Below are positions 1 to 4,827 of a DNA stretch of 18,761 bases, piece after piece. Source of the stretch: Bacteroides sp. 43_108 (lineage in GTDB: Bacteria > Bacteroidota > Bacteroidia > Bacteroidales > Bacteroidaceae); assembly GCA_001915545.1 (NCBI GenBank), contig MNQS01000197.1, positions 671 through 19,431 on the forward strand, given 5' to 3'. A program made the position numbers and the translations under genes. The notes under the pieces were generated by a model. The model ran no database searches, was not told where the DNA came from, and saw nothing but the letters and a program-made list of their open reading frames with translations. The first letter of the stretch is position 1. Every line of letters starts with the position of its first letter.

Positions 1-7
1 TGTGATG

Positions 8-81
8 CTTTTACCTGCACAGCAAGGCTGTGTCATTTACCTGCATCACATATGTGATGTTTTTACCTGCAACTTTGTTGC
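8..81 (-). repeat. R-A palindromic repeat array, three units
   Basis: Three units follow one another. Each begins with TTTACCTGC (10-18, 36-44, 62-70) and is followed at once by a short hairpin. The hairpins differ: CACAGC/GCTGTG (18-32), the perfect palindrome CATCACATATGTGATG (44-59), and GCAAC-ttt-GTTGC (69-81). Read on the minus strand, each unit is a hairpin followed by GCAGGTAAA. Bases 1-7 look like the tail of another CATCACA-type unit, so the array continues left of the window. A near copy of the last two units lies at 1843-1888. Palindromes and heptamers are seen directly; the name R-A is mine. Confidence 0.8.
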
Positions 82-192
82 TGAAGTTCTTTTGTTCTTA
101 TGTCTTAATTACTTGTTGCATCCTGCTTTATGTTCATAAAGAATGCGGAGCTTGCACTGCAAATCTTTTTGCTGTGATGGACATGTGGCGGG

Positions 193-277
193 GCATGTGA
201 GAGCTCGCTCATACATGGACAGACGTATGAACATCATCTGCATTCTTCTGTTCATTTGTTCTTGTGTCTTTATAGTT
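193..277 (-). repeat. R-C repeat, diverged copy
   Basis: On the minus strand this stretch reads as a diverged version of the element at 1087-1194 and 1409-1514. It has an AGACA-CAAGAACAAA-like start, an AGAATG/GATGTTC-like middle and a GAGCGAGCTC core. A weak hairpin (ACATG 181-185 with CATGT 194-198) lies where the better copies have a hairpin after the core. Similarity was judged by eye. Confidence 0.5.
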
Positions 278-289
278 TGTTTACATCCT

Positions 290-415
290 GCCTGGAATGA
301 ATAAGATTCTTGGTCTGGGCCAGGGATGACGAGTAGGGGCACGGTGCAAGATGGCATCTTGCGAGGTTAAACGTGAAGTGTGACTTCATTAGGTAAATGC
401 AGAGCGATGCTTTGC
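290..415 (+). repeat. Composite repeat: R-B right arm plus three R-A units
   Basis: The right arm of R-B (about 290-331, CCAGGGATGACG at 320-331) is followed by GGGGCACGGT. Next come the R-A hairpins GCAAGATGGCATCTTGC (346-362), TGAAGT-gtg-ACTTCA (374-388) and GCAGAGC/GCTTTGC (399-415, one G-T wobble). AGGTTAAA follows the first hairpin and AGGTAAA (391-397) the second. The order from the R-B arm through the second hairpin recurs at about 1668-1760, so these modules have spread or been duplicated as one composite block. Confidence 0.75.
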
Positions 416-427
416 TGACTCATTGAT

Positions 428-450
428 TTTACCTGCAACGCACCGCGTTG
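428..450 (-). repeat. R-A unit, single
   Basis: TTTACCTGC (428-436) is followed by the hairpin CAACGC-acc-GCGTTG (436-450). It has the same design as the units at 8-81, with a different stem. A possible ATG at 423 lies next to this repeat, which argues against starting the downstream gene there. Confidence 0.75.
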
Positions 451-563
451 TCTTTGCTTGTGACTTTAGGTGTTTGATTATCACGGTGCACATGATTGTT
501 GTGAAAATGGTTACAAAAATGTTGGTGGTTTGGGTGTTTTTGTGTATATTCGCATGGATGAAC

Positions 564-734
564 ATGAATACAGAAATGAAAACGAACAAAAGAGTTATAA
601 GTAAGGCTGAGAAGGAAATTTTATTGTTGTCGATGTTGGCATCGTTCCGTATAGAGGGGATAGATATTCCTAGGGAAAAGGCTGATGTGATTATGAAACA
701 TGCTGAGGAACGTTTGCAGAAGGTAACTATATAA
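564..734 (+). CDS. VbhA-like small Fic antitoxin (putative), 56 aa
   Basis: This is a small, charged, helical protein. Residues 27-32 read S-F-R-I-E-G, an exact match to the (S/T)xxxE(G/N) inhibitory motif of Fic antitoxins. In known class I systems such as VbhA-VbhT, the Glu pairs with the second Arg of the Fic motif and blocks productive ATP binding. The remainder (IDIPREKADVIMKHAEERL) suits a short second helix. ATGs at 558, 564 and 576 are all in frame. An upstream frame opens at 423 but runs through repeat DNA and a hydrophobic low-complexity stretch, so I prefer 564. No clear ribosome-binding site is seen. A good terminator follows at 787. The gene is alone among repeats, 1.3 kb from the Fic gene and on the other strand. 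Function is inferred from the motif and the locus only. Confidence 0.6.
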   Translation: MNTEMKTNKRVISKAEKEILLLSMLASFRIEGIDIPREKADVIMKHAEERLQKVTI

Positions 735-786
735 TTACTTGAATATGATTTTGCTTTGCATTGATTGTAAGGTATTTATGATATAA

Positions 787-816
787 GCAGACCAATTGGT
801 CTGCCTTTTTTGTTTT
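787..816 (+). terminator. Rho-independent terminator after the antitoxin-like gene
   Basis: A perfect 18-base palindrome, GCAGACCAATTGGTCTGC (787-804), is followed by CTTTTTTGTTTT. There is no matching A-tract on the left side, so it acts on the plus strand. Its presence supports real transcription of the short gene ending at 734. Confidence 0.8.
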
Positions 817-833
817 GTGGGTGTATGCATGTT

Positions 834-904
834 AGGTAAAACGGCAACGGTGTTGCTAGGTAAACATGAAGCACGGCTTCATTAGGTAAACGCTACGCTA
901 GGTA
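834..904 (+). repeat. R-A repeat array, plus orientation
   Basis: AGGTAAA occurs at 834-840, 858-864 and 884-890, with a truncated AGGTA at 900-904. The hairpins GCAAC-ggt-GTTGC (844-856) and TGAAGC-acg-GCTTCA (867-881) each lie just 5' of an AGGTAAA. The orientation is opposite to the array at 8-81. Confidence 0.75.
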
Positions 905-929
905 TTGGTTTTTACATTGACGATTATAT

Positions 930-1046
930 GTCATTCCTGGCAAGGACCAGGAATCTGATGTTCGTGGAGTGTAGGATGTGCTTTTTTTGTCGCCGGCATT
1001 TGTGCCGTCATTAGGATAAGATCCCTGGTCTATGCCAGGGATGACG
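930..1046. repeat. R-B element, copy 1 (MITE-like, about 117 bp)
   Basis: The left arm holds the hairpin ATTCCTGG-caagga-CCAGGAAT (933-954). The right arm holds TCCCTGG-tctatg-CCAGGGA (1022-1041) followed by TGACG. The two arms are inverted copies of each other (GTCATTCCTGG at the left, CCAGGGATGAC at the right), so the element has terminal inverted repeats that are themselves palindromic. The centre, about 65 bp, has no reading frame of note. Related copies are at 1261-1367 and 1586-1693. Confidence 0.75.
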
Positions 1047-1086
1047 CTGTCGGGGGCACTTGTTGTGTTTAGTGGGTGTTTACTTG

Positions 1087-1194
1087 TTTTTAGGACAAAA
1101 GAACATAAGAACAAAAGAGGCATTGAATGCTCGAATCTATGTTCAAGCGAGCTTGACATACCTTATTTCATTCAATGATAGCATCTGAGATGCT
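1087..1194 (+). repeat. R-C repeat, copy 1
   Basis: It starts TTTTAGGACAAAAGAACATA and contains the 20-base core GTTCAAGCGAGCTTGACATA (1141-1160), itself nearly palindromic (TCAAGC-ga-GCTTGA). It ends with the hairpin GCATC-tga-GATGC (1181-1193). The 20-base core is identical in the copy at 1461-1480. Confidence 0.75.
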
Positions 1195-1260
1195 TTGTCT
1201 TCGACTTTCTTTTGTTGGAGAAGGACATAAGGGGATTACATTACTAATAATGCTAAGTTG

Positions 1261-1367
1261 TTATTCCTGGCTGGGACCAGGAATCTGATCGTCGGCGCTG
1301 TACAGTGCTCTCGCTGGCATTTGCATTGACATTTTGATAAGGTCCCTGGTCCTAGCCAGGGATGACG
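1261..1367. repeat. R-B element, copy 2
   Basis: The left hairpin ATTCCTGG-ctggga-CCAGGAAT is at 1263-1284. The right hairpin TCCCTGG-tcctag-CCAGGGA is at 1343-1362, followed by TGACG. The centre (TGTACAGTGCTCTCGCTGGC at 1300-1319) is nearly identical to copy 3, which points to recent duplication. Confidence 0.8.
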
Positions 1368-1408
1368 TGTCGCGGGCACTGTGCATTATTGGTGGTGTGT
1401 ATTCTTAT

Positions 1409-1514
1409 TTTAGACAAAAAAACATAAGAACAAAAGATTCTATAGAATGTGATAATGTTTGTTCAAGCGAGCTTGACATACATTTGTTTATTCAATGTAG
1501 TGCACCTATGGTGC
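1409..1514 (+). repeat. R-C repeat, copy 2
   Basis: It shares its first 30 or so bases and the exact 20-base core (1461-1480) with copy 1. At the same place where copy 1 has GCATC-tga-GATGC, this copy has the different hairpin GCACC-tat-GGTGC (1502-1514). Stem sequence therefore differs while pairing is kept. Short reading frames crossing 1334-1691 follow repeat sequence and are not credible genes. Confidence 0.75.
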
Positions 1515-1585
1515 GATGAGTACCTACTCTTCTACTTTTGTAAGGAAGAACAGAAGAAGTGGGCGTTTACATTGGTTACTACAAC

Positions 1586-1693
1586 GTCATTCCTGGCAAG
1601 GACCAGGAATCTAGTCTGTGGGTCTGTACAGTGCTCTCGCTGGCATTTGCATTGTCATTTTGATAAGGTCCCTGGTCCTAGCCAGGGATGACG
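1586..1693. repeat. R-B element, copy 3
   Basis: The left hairpin ATTCCTGG-caagga-CCAGGAAT is at 1589-1610. The right hairpin TCCCTGG-tcctag-CCAGGGA is at 1669-1688, followed by TGACG. Apart from a few substitutions it matches copy 2 throughout. Confidence 0.8.
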
Positions 1694-1709
1694 TGTCGCG
1701 GGGCACGGT

Positions 1710-1888
1710 GCAAGATGGCATCTTGCAAGGTAAAACGTGAAGCTGGCTTCACTAGGTAAAACGCAATCTGCGCCTGCTAGGTAAACGCGAACAAGTTCTG
1801 CGCCTGCTAGGTAAACGCGAACAAGTTCGCTAGCTAATAGCTCTTACCTGCATCACACATGTGATGTTTTTACCTGCAACTTTGTTGC
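1710..1888. repeat. R-A repeat array, both orientations
   Basis: Plus-oriented units: GCAAGATGGCATCTTGC (1710-1726) then AGGTAAA (1728-1734); GTGAAGC-tg-GCTTCAC (1737-1752) then AGGTAAA (1754-1760). Two further AGGTAAA copies lie in a 30-base tandem duplication (1767-1826), after which GCGAAC-aa-GTTCGC (1817-1830) is complete. Minus-oriented units: TTACCTGC with a CATCAC/GTGATG hairpin (1844-1866), then TTTACCTGC with GCAAC-ttt-GTTGC (1869-1888). The last two are near copies of 36-81. Confidence 0.8.
1767..1826 (+). repeat. 30-bp direct tandem repeat, two copies
   Basis: Bases 1767-1796 and 1797-1826 are identical (TCTGCGCCTGCTAGGTAAAC at the start of each). The duplication spans a whole R-A guide heptamer plus part of the next hairpin. 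Confidence 0.9.
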
Positions 1889-1930
1889 TAAAGTTCTTTT
1901 GTTTTTATGTCTTGGTTTATAATGTTACAT

Positions 1931-2027
1931 TATCTCAAGAATCTAATCTGTGGACTTGCATTGTGCTCTCGCAAATGCGACATCCTGCTTGGAATGAATA
2001 AGATCCCTGGTCCTGGCCAGGGATGAC
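1931..2027. repeat. R-B element, degenerate copy 4
   Basis: The right hairpin TCCCTGG-tcctgg-CCAGGGA (2004-2023), followed by TGAC, is intact. The left arm survives only as CAAGAATCTAATCTG (about 1936-1950). The internal part (TCCTGCTTGGAATGAATAAG) matches the partial copy at about 294-305 rather than copies 1-3, so at least two subtypes exist. Confidence 0.6.
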
Positions 2028-2065
2028 TGTGCGTAAGCCTTCTTTTTTTTGGGGGGGTATGTGAT

Positions 2066-2683
2066 TTATTTGTCTGGAGTGATTGGGGATGTGTTTACGG
2101 AGAATATTTTTCGGATGATTTCTTCCATAGGGCGATAGTTGCGGTCGGCGGCGGATTGGACGGCGCAGACGTATTCGGTGAAGTGGGTGTCGGTGATGTA
2201 TTCGAAGTGTAGGGGTGGGTAGCCTTGTTTCTGCACCATGAGGTTGGCGAGGAGGCGGGCTGTGCGTCCGTTTCCTTCGCGGAACGGGTGTATGAAGAGC
2301 AGTTCGGCGTGGACGCTTGCGACATCGCGGATGAGTGTGTCTGTGTCGCTGTATGTTTGCGGAAGTTTGTTCAGGAAGTCGCGTTCCAGCTCGGTCATGG
2401 CCTGGTCGATGTATATGGCTGACGGAAAGACGAAGCCGCCTTTGGACATGTTGACACTGCGGTACTTGCCTGCGAATTTGTAGAGGTGGCTCAGGGCCAG
2501 ACGGTGGATGTTGCAGATGTAGCGTGCATCGAAACGGGTGTCGGGGGAGAGACGCTCAGACAGGTACATGGCGGCATAGAGGAATCCTTCGAGCTCTGAC
2601 TGGTGCAACAGCTGCTCGTCCGTTATTCCCAGGAGGTTGGGAAGTACGTTGCCTTCATCGGGGCTGGTGTTATATTTTACCAT
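2066..2683 (-). CDS. fic: Fic-domain protein (probable AMP-transferase), 205 aa
   Basis: This is a complete, compact Fic protein. Residues 132-143 read HPFREGNGRTAR, matching the active-site consensus HxFx(D/E)GNGRxxR with catalytic His132. The KGGFVFPSA stretch near 81-89 corresponds to the target-docking flap. Known Fic proteins with this motif mostly transfer AMP to Thr, Ser or Tyr hydroxyls; the target here is unknown. No full (S/T)xxxE(G/N) motif is seen in the protein itself (SELEG near 29-33 has the wrong spacing), so it should need an antitoxin in trans; the candidate is at 564-734. The ATG at 2683 gives the N-terminus usual for this ~200-residue family. The gene appears more GC-rich than the flanking DNA, which would fit acquisition by transfer. 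It could instead be a housekeeping-type Fic rather than a toxin. Confidence 0.9.
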   Translation of the reverse strand: MVKYNTSPDEGNVLPNLLGITDEQLLHQSELEGFLYAAMYLSERLSPDTRFDARYICNIHRLALSHLYKFAGKYRSVNMSKGGFVFPSAIYIDQAMTELERDFLNKLPQTYSDTDTLIRDVASVHAELLFIHPFREGNGRTARLLANLMVQKQGYPPLHFEYITDTHFTEYVCAVQSAADRNYRPMEEIIRKIFSVNTSPITPDK

Positions 2684-2718
2684 GCGCAGTCTTTTTTTCG
2701 TGTTGGTGTGCGTCTGTT

Positions 2719-2726
2719 CAAATATA
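2719..2726 (-). promoter_or_regulatory. Possible -7 box for the Fic gene
   Basis: On the minus strand this reads TATATTTG, a perfect match to the Bacteroides -7 consensus TAnnTTTG, about 36 bases before the Fic start codon. No convincing -33 TTG is seen at the right spacing. Confidence 0.4.
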
Positions 2727-3016
2727 ACGCTTTTGGGTGTGTGATGGTTTACGGTTGTGTTGTTTATCTGCTGTTTTATATGTTCCTGTTTTTTTATTCA
2801 TGTCTGTTTTTCTTTCTGAAACGTTGTTTCTGCATGCAGTCGGATGCTTGAAAAGGCATGCGTTTATGCTATGGCGTATGCTTTGCAGTTACGGTGCATG
2901 TGTGCTTGTTGTGGTGGTGCTGTGGTAGTTGCGGAAGTATTAAACTAGCTATATAAGTAACGTTGCTTAATGAATTGAACTACAGTAGCATAAACAATAT
3001 TTATCGGCGATTTTTC
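2727..3016. other. Intergenic, T-rich, no gene recognised
   Basis: Between the Fic gene and the next gene the plus strand is T- and G-rich. Several short frames open here, for example 2737-2928, but they code only hydrophobic low-complexity peptides and lack start signals. A weak hairpin is formed by GCATGCG (2856-2862) and CGTATGC (2875-2881). No R-A, R-B or R-C repeat was found. Confidence 0.5.
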
Positions 3017-3047
3017 TTGCATGGTAATCGGAACCTTTATACTTTTG
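3017..3047 (+). promoter_or_regulatory. Bacteroides-type promoter for HU-like gene
   Basis: TTG (3017-3019), a 20-base spacer and TACTTTTG (3040-3047) match -33 TTG / -7 TAnnTTTG with the expected 19-21 spacing. The predicted leader of about 100 bases contains a small hairpin, GTCATC-agaaaa-GATGAC (3052-3069). Confidence 0.75.
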
Positions 3048-3152
3048 CATCGTCATCAGAAAAGATGACAGAGCTGAAATCCAAATATGCGCGCAAAATT
3101 AATGATTGAGGCTGAAAAGATTGTTTAACTAAAAAAAGAAAGGATAACGATT

Positions 3153-3575
3153 ATGAAAACTATCAAGGTGAGGACAACATTGCAGAGAGTGGCTTGTGCA
3201 GACAAGGATATGTACGTGAGCAGACCGGTTACTTACTCGAAGATCGATACAGACGAACTTATCGAACATGCATCTACAGACGCCGGTGTTTCGAAGGCAA
3301 ATGTGGCCGCTGTGTTCTACGCAATTATCCAGCAGGTGGAGGAGCTGCTTTTGAACGGACACTCAATCCAGCTCGGTCAGCTCGGCACGTTGAGGTTCTC
3401 GATGAACTGCAAGGCGTCTGAAAGTGCTGAGGAAGTAAGTGCTGACAAGGTGTTGAGAAGAAAAATCCTTCTTTATCCGAGTGCAAAGCTCAAGCAGGCT
3501 CTCGAACGTGTCAGTCTTACAGGATTCACTGCCGATGCAGGAGAAGAAGAGGAGGTTGTTGACGACGGTCAGTAA
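3153..3575 (+). CDS. HU-like (HU-HIG type) DNA-binding protein, 140 aa
   Basis: This is a histone-like DNA-binding protein of the Bacteroidales-specific HU branch. The core at about 28-115 shows the HU helical pattern (DELIEHAS, then VSKANVAAVFYAIIQQVEEL), then the turn NGHSIQLGQLGTLRFSM that leads into the DNA-binding beta arm. An acidic tail (residues 131-139, EEEEVVDDG) follows the fold. An AAAGAAAGGA ribosome site precedes the ATG. A strong promoter lies upstream and a terminator downstream, so it is probably monocistronic. In Bacteroidales such genes often sit beside a tiny protein and a cell-wall-acting protein, as here. Binding target and role (nucleoid or mobile element) are not visible in the sequence. 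Confidence 0.82.
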   Translation: MKTIKVRTTLQRVACADKDMYVSRPVTYSKIDTDELIEHASTDAGVSKANVAAVFYAIIQQVEELLLNGHSIQLGQLGTLRFSMNCKASESAEEVSADKVLRRKILLYPSAKLKQALERVSLTGFTADAGEEEEVVDDGQ

Positions 3576-3644
3576 TGTTCTTCGGAGGCCTGGAGGCGAA
3601 AGATGTTTTGATTGGTAAGGATTGTTTTTCAGGATGAATGAGTG

Positions 3645-3684
3645 GGGCGTGCAGGATGCCCGGGAATATCTGCACGCCCTTTTT
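3645..3684 (+). terminator. Rho-independent terminator after HU-like gene
   Basis: GGGCGTGCAG (3645-3654) pairs perfectly with CTGCACGCCC (3670-3679) and is followed by TTTTT. It closes the HU transcript; partial read-through would feed the two genes downstream. Confidence 0.85.
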
Positions 3685-3731
3685 GTACTACAATGTTGAA
3701 TTTTAAATTATCAAGAAAGGAGAAACAAATT

Positions 3732-3845
3732 ATGGACTTTGAGATATTCAGACAAATCTTTCAGGTTGTACATAAATATCATGATGTGTTTGCGGAATTG
3801 CTTTCGCTTCTGCTCAAGTGCAGCAACAAGGATGCGATCAAATAG
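3732..3845 (+). CDS. Small hypothetical protein, 37 aa
   Basis: I do not recognise this protein. A good ribosome site (AAGAAAGGAG) stands just before the ATG, and the frame ends 13 bases before the next start, so translation in a two-gene unit with the DUF5675 gene is likely. The peptide begins MDFEIFRQIFQVVHKYHDVF, then has a Leu-rich segment (ELLSLLLKC) and a basic end. It looks like one amphipathic helix rather than a clear membrane span. In many Bacteroidales a tiny 'smalltalk'-type protein occupies the slot between an HU gene and a wall-acting gene, but the sequence does not look like that family to me. Confidence 0.6.
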   Translation: MDFEIFRQIFQVVHKYHDVFAELLSLLLKCSNKDAIK

Positions 3846-3858
3846 ACGGGAGTGAGAT

Positions 3859-4314
3859 ATGGTAATAAATGTCAAAAGAATATATAAGGGCGCCGGATAC
3901 ACTGTGGGCCGGTTGTTCCTGGACGGTACGTATTTCTGTGATACTCTCGAAGACAGAGACCGCGGTCTAAGTTCGGATATGTCGGCGGAAGAAATTGCAA
4001 AGATGAAGGTCGCGGGGGAAACGGCTATACCGACTGGAACGTATGACGTCACACTCGATGTGGTGAGTCCGCGGTTTGCTATGCGTAAGGCGTACAGGTT
4101 CTGCAGCGGACGATTGCCGAGACTGATAGACGTGCCTGGATTCAGCGGCATACTCATACATGCGGGAAATACTGCAAAGGATTCCAGCGGGTGCATTCTC
4201 GTAGGTGTGAATTCGTCAAAGGGTGTGTTGACGAACAGTGTGGCGATGTTCCGACAGCTTTATCAGAGTATGATGAAGAGCAGGAGAGGGCAGTTGAGGA
4301 TTGTCATTGAATGA
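3859..4314 (+). CDS. DUF5675 family protein, 151 aa
   Basis: Family function is not established. The N-terminal half shows the family pattern (VKRIYKGAGYTVGRLFLDG, then CDTLEDRDR near 27-35, and IPTGTY at 57-62). The C-terminal half has LIHAGN at 99-104 (His101) and SSGCILVG at 109-116 (Cys112). The His ... (S/T)xGC arrangement recalls the active site of YkuD L,D-transpeptidases, though those have a longer HxG to SHGC spacing and a different fold context, so this is only a suggestion. There is no signal peptide. A GGGAGTGAG ribosome site lies before the ATG. These proteins are commonly found beside HU genes and phage-derived lysis or wall genes, so a wall-related or phage-derived role is possible. 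Confidence 0.8.
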   Translation: MVINVKRIYKGAGYTVGRLFLDGTYFCDTLEDRDRGLSSDMSAEEIAKMKVAGETAIPTGTYDVTLDVVSPRFAMRKAYRFCSGRLPRLIDVPGFSGILIHAGNTAKDSSGCILVGVNSSKGVLTNSVAMFRQLYQSMMKSRRGQLRIVIE

Positions 4315-4315
4315 T

Positions 4316-4412
4316 GGTTCGGGCTTCGGCTGTGCGGAGGCATTGCAATGCCGGCATTCGGAGATAATGCCTGCGTAAAGCATTGATTCTGCACATGTCC
4401 GAGGCCTGAATC
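4316..4412 (+). other. Highly structured intergenic element, possible RNA or terminator
   Basis: Directly after the DUF5675 stop codon, 4316-4329 (GGTTCGGGCTTCGG) pairs with 4399-4412 (CCGAGGCCTGAATC) over 14 positions if G-U is allowed. Inside lie TGTGC (4331-4335) with GCACA (4391-4395), and four alternating segments: GGCATT (4339), AATGCC (4347), GGCATT (4353) and AATGCC (4366). These can pair 1-2 plus 3-4, or 2-3 plus 1-4. TTATTTG follows, a weak T-tract. It may simply be a large terminator; the alternative pairings are why I list it separately. Confidence 0.55.
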
Positions 4413-4639
4413 TTATTTGTGATATTAGGTTTCGGAAGTTTTGTAGAAGAAAAATAAATAATTTGTAAAAATTTTATGTAAAATATTTGCAGTAATGAAT
4501 CTTTTTGTTATTTTTGCTTGTGAGAAAGGATTTGTCAGTTTTCATCTACTACAACGCATTTCTCGGTTGTTCTATGACACTATGAAAAAGCTGAATTTTC
4601 ACATACATGGAAGTTGTTGACTTATGTCTGCGATAGGAG
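4413..4639. other. A/T-rich intergenic, no gene recognised
   Basis: This part of the long gap before the second HU-like gene holds runs of A and T (about 4440-4520) and no frame I can support. A near match to a -7 box (AATATTTG, about 4485-4492) might serve the downstream gene, but no paired -33 element is obvious. Confidence 0.4.
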
Positions 4640-4642
4640 ATG

Positions 4643-4810
4643 ATGTCTTTCGAGCTGATAATTATCACTGGGCTCGCGACTTTTGTGAGTAATTACATCT
4701 GACTGCATCGGAAAGCTGAGTTCGACAGGAAATCGTATACAGCCATTCTTTGCGGATGTGAGGAAAGAAGTAAAATTCTATTCGGATTTGAAAACAACAA
4801 TAATGTGTAA
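4643..4810 (+). pseudogene. Possible broken small membrane-protein gene
   Basis: ATG at 4643, with a second ATG at 4640 and AGGAG just before, opens a frame reading MSFELIIITGLATFVSNYI then TGA (4700-4702). The same frame continues without interruption as LHRKAEFDRKSYTAILCGC and on to TAA at 4810. A hydrophobic start followed by a charged helix would suit a small holin- or spanin-like protein interrupted by one nonsense codon. TGA is an ordinary stop elsewhere in this window. The evidence is weak: length is short and no homologue can be named. Confidence 0.25.
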
Positions 4811-4827
4811 CTTAAAGCTTAAGTGCT

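Noticed and set aside
423..563. N-terminal extension of the antitoxin-like gene
   Set aside because: The ATG at 423 lies beside an R-A repeat and the added residues are hydrophobic low-complexity; ATGs at 558-576 suit the compact antitoxin better.
1334..1691. Two short plus-strand reading frames
   Set aside because: They run through R-B and R-C repeats, have no ribosome site and no recognisable protein character.
1..2030. CRISPR array
   Set aside because: Repeats are palindromic, of mixed orientation and irregular spacing, with no uniform spacers and no cas genes.
1..2030. Integron attC sites
   Set aside because: The conserved heptamer AGGTAAA does not match the attC ends (RYYYAAC / GTTRRRY), and there are no gene cassettes or integrase.
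2066..2683. Internal inhibitory motif in the Fic protein (SELEG near residues 29-33)
   Set aside because: Spacing is SxxEG, one residue short of the (S/T)xxxE(G/N) motif.
2524..2928. Overlapping plus-strand frames including a hydrophobic 63-residue peptide
   Set aside because: Partly antisense to the Fic gene and otherwise the product of a T-rich stretch; no start signals.
4700..4702. TGA recoding (selenocysteine or alternative code) in the broken small frame
   Set aside because: TGA ends nqrB, dapF and the DUF5675 gene normally, and no selenocysteine element is visible.
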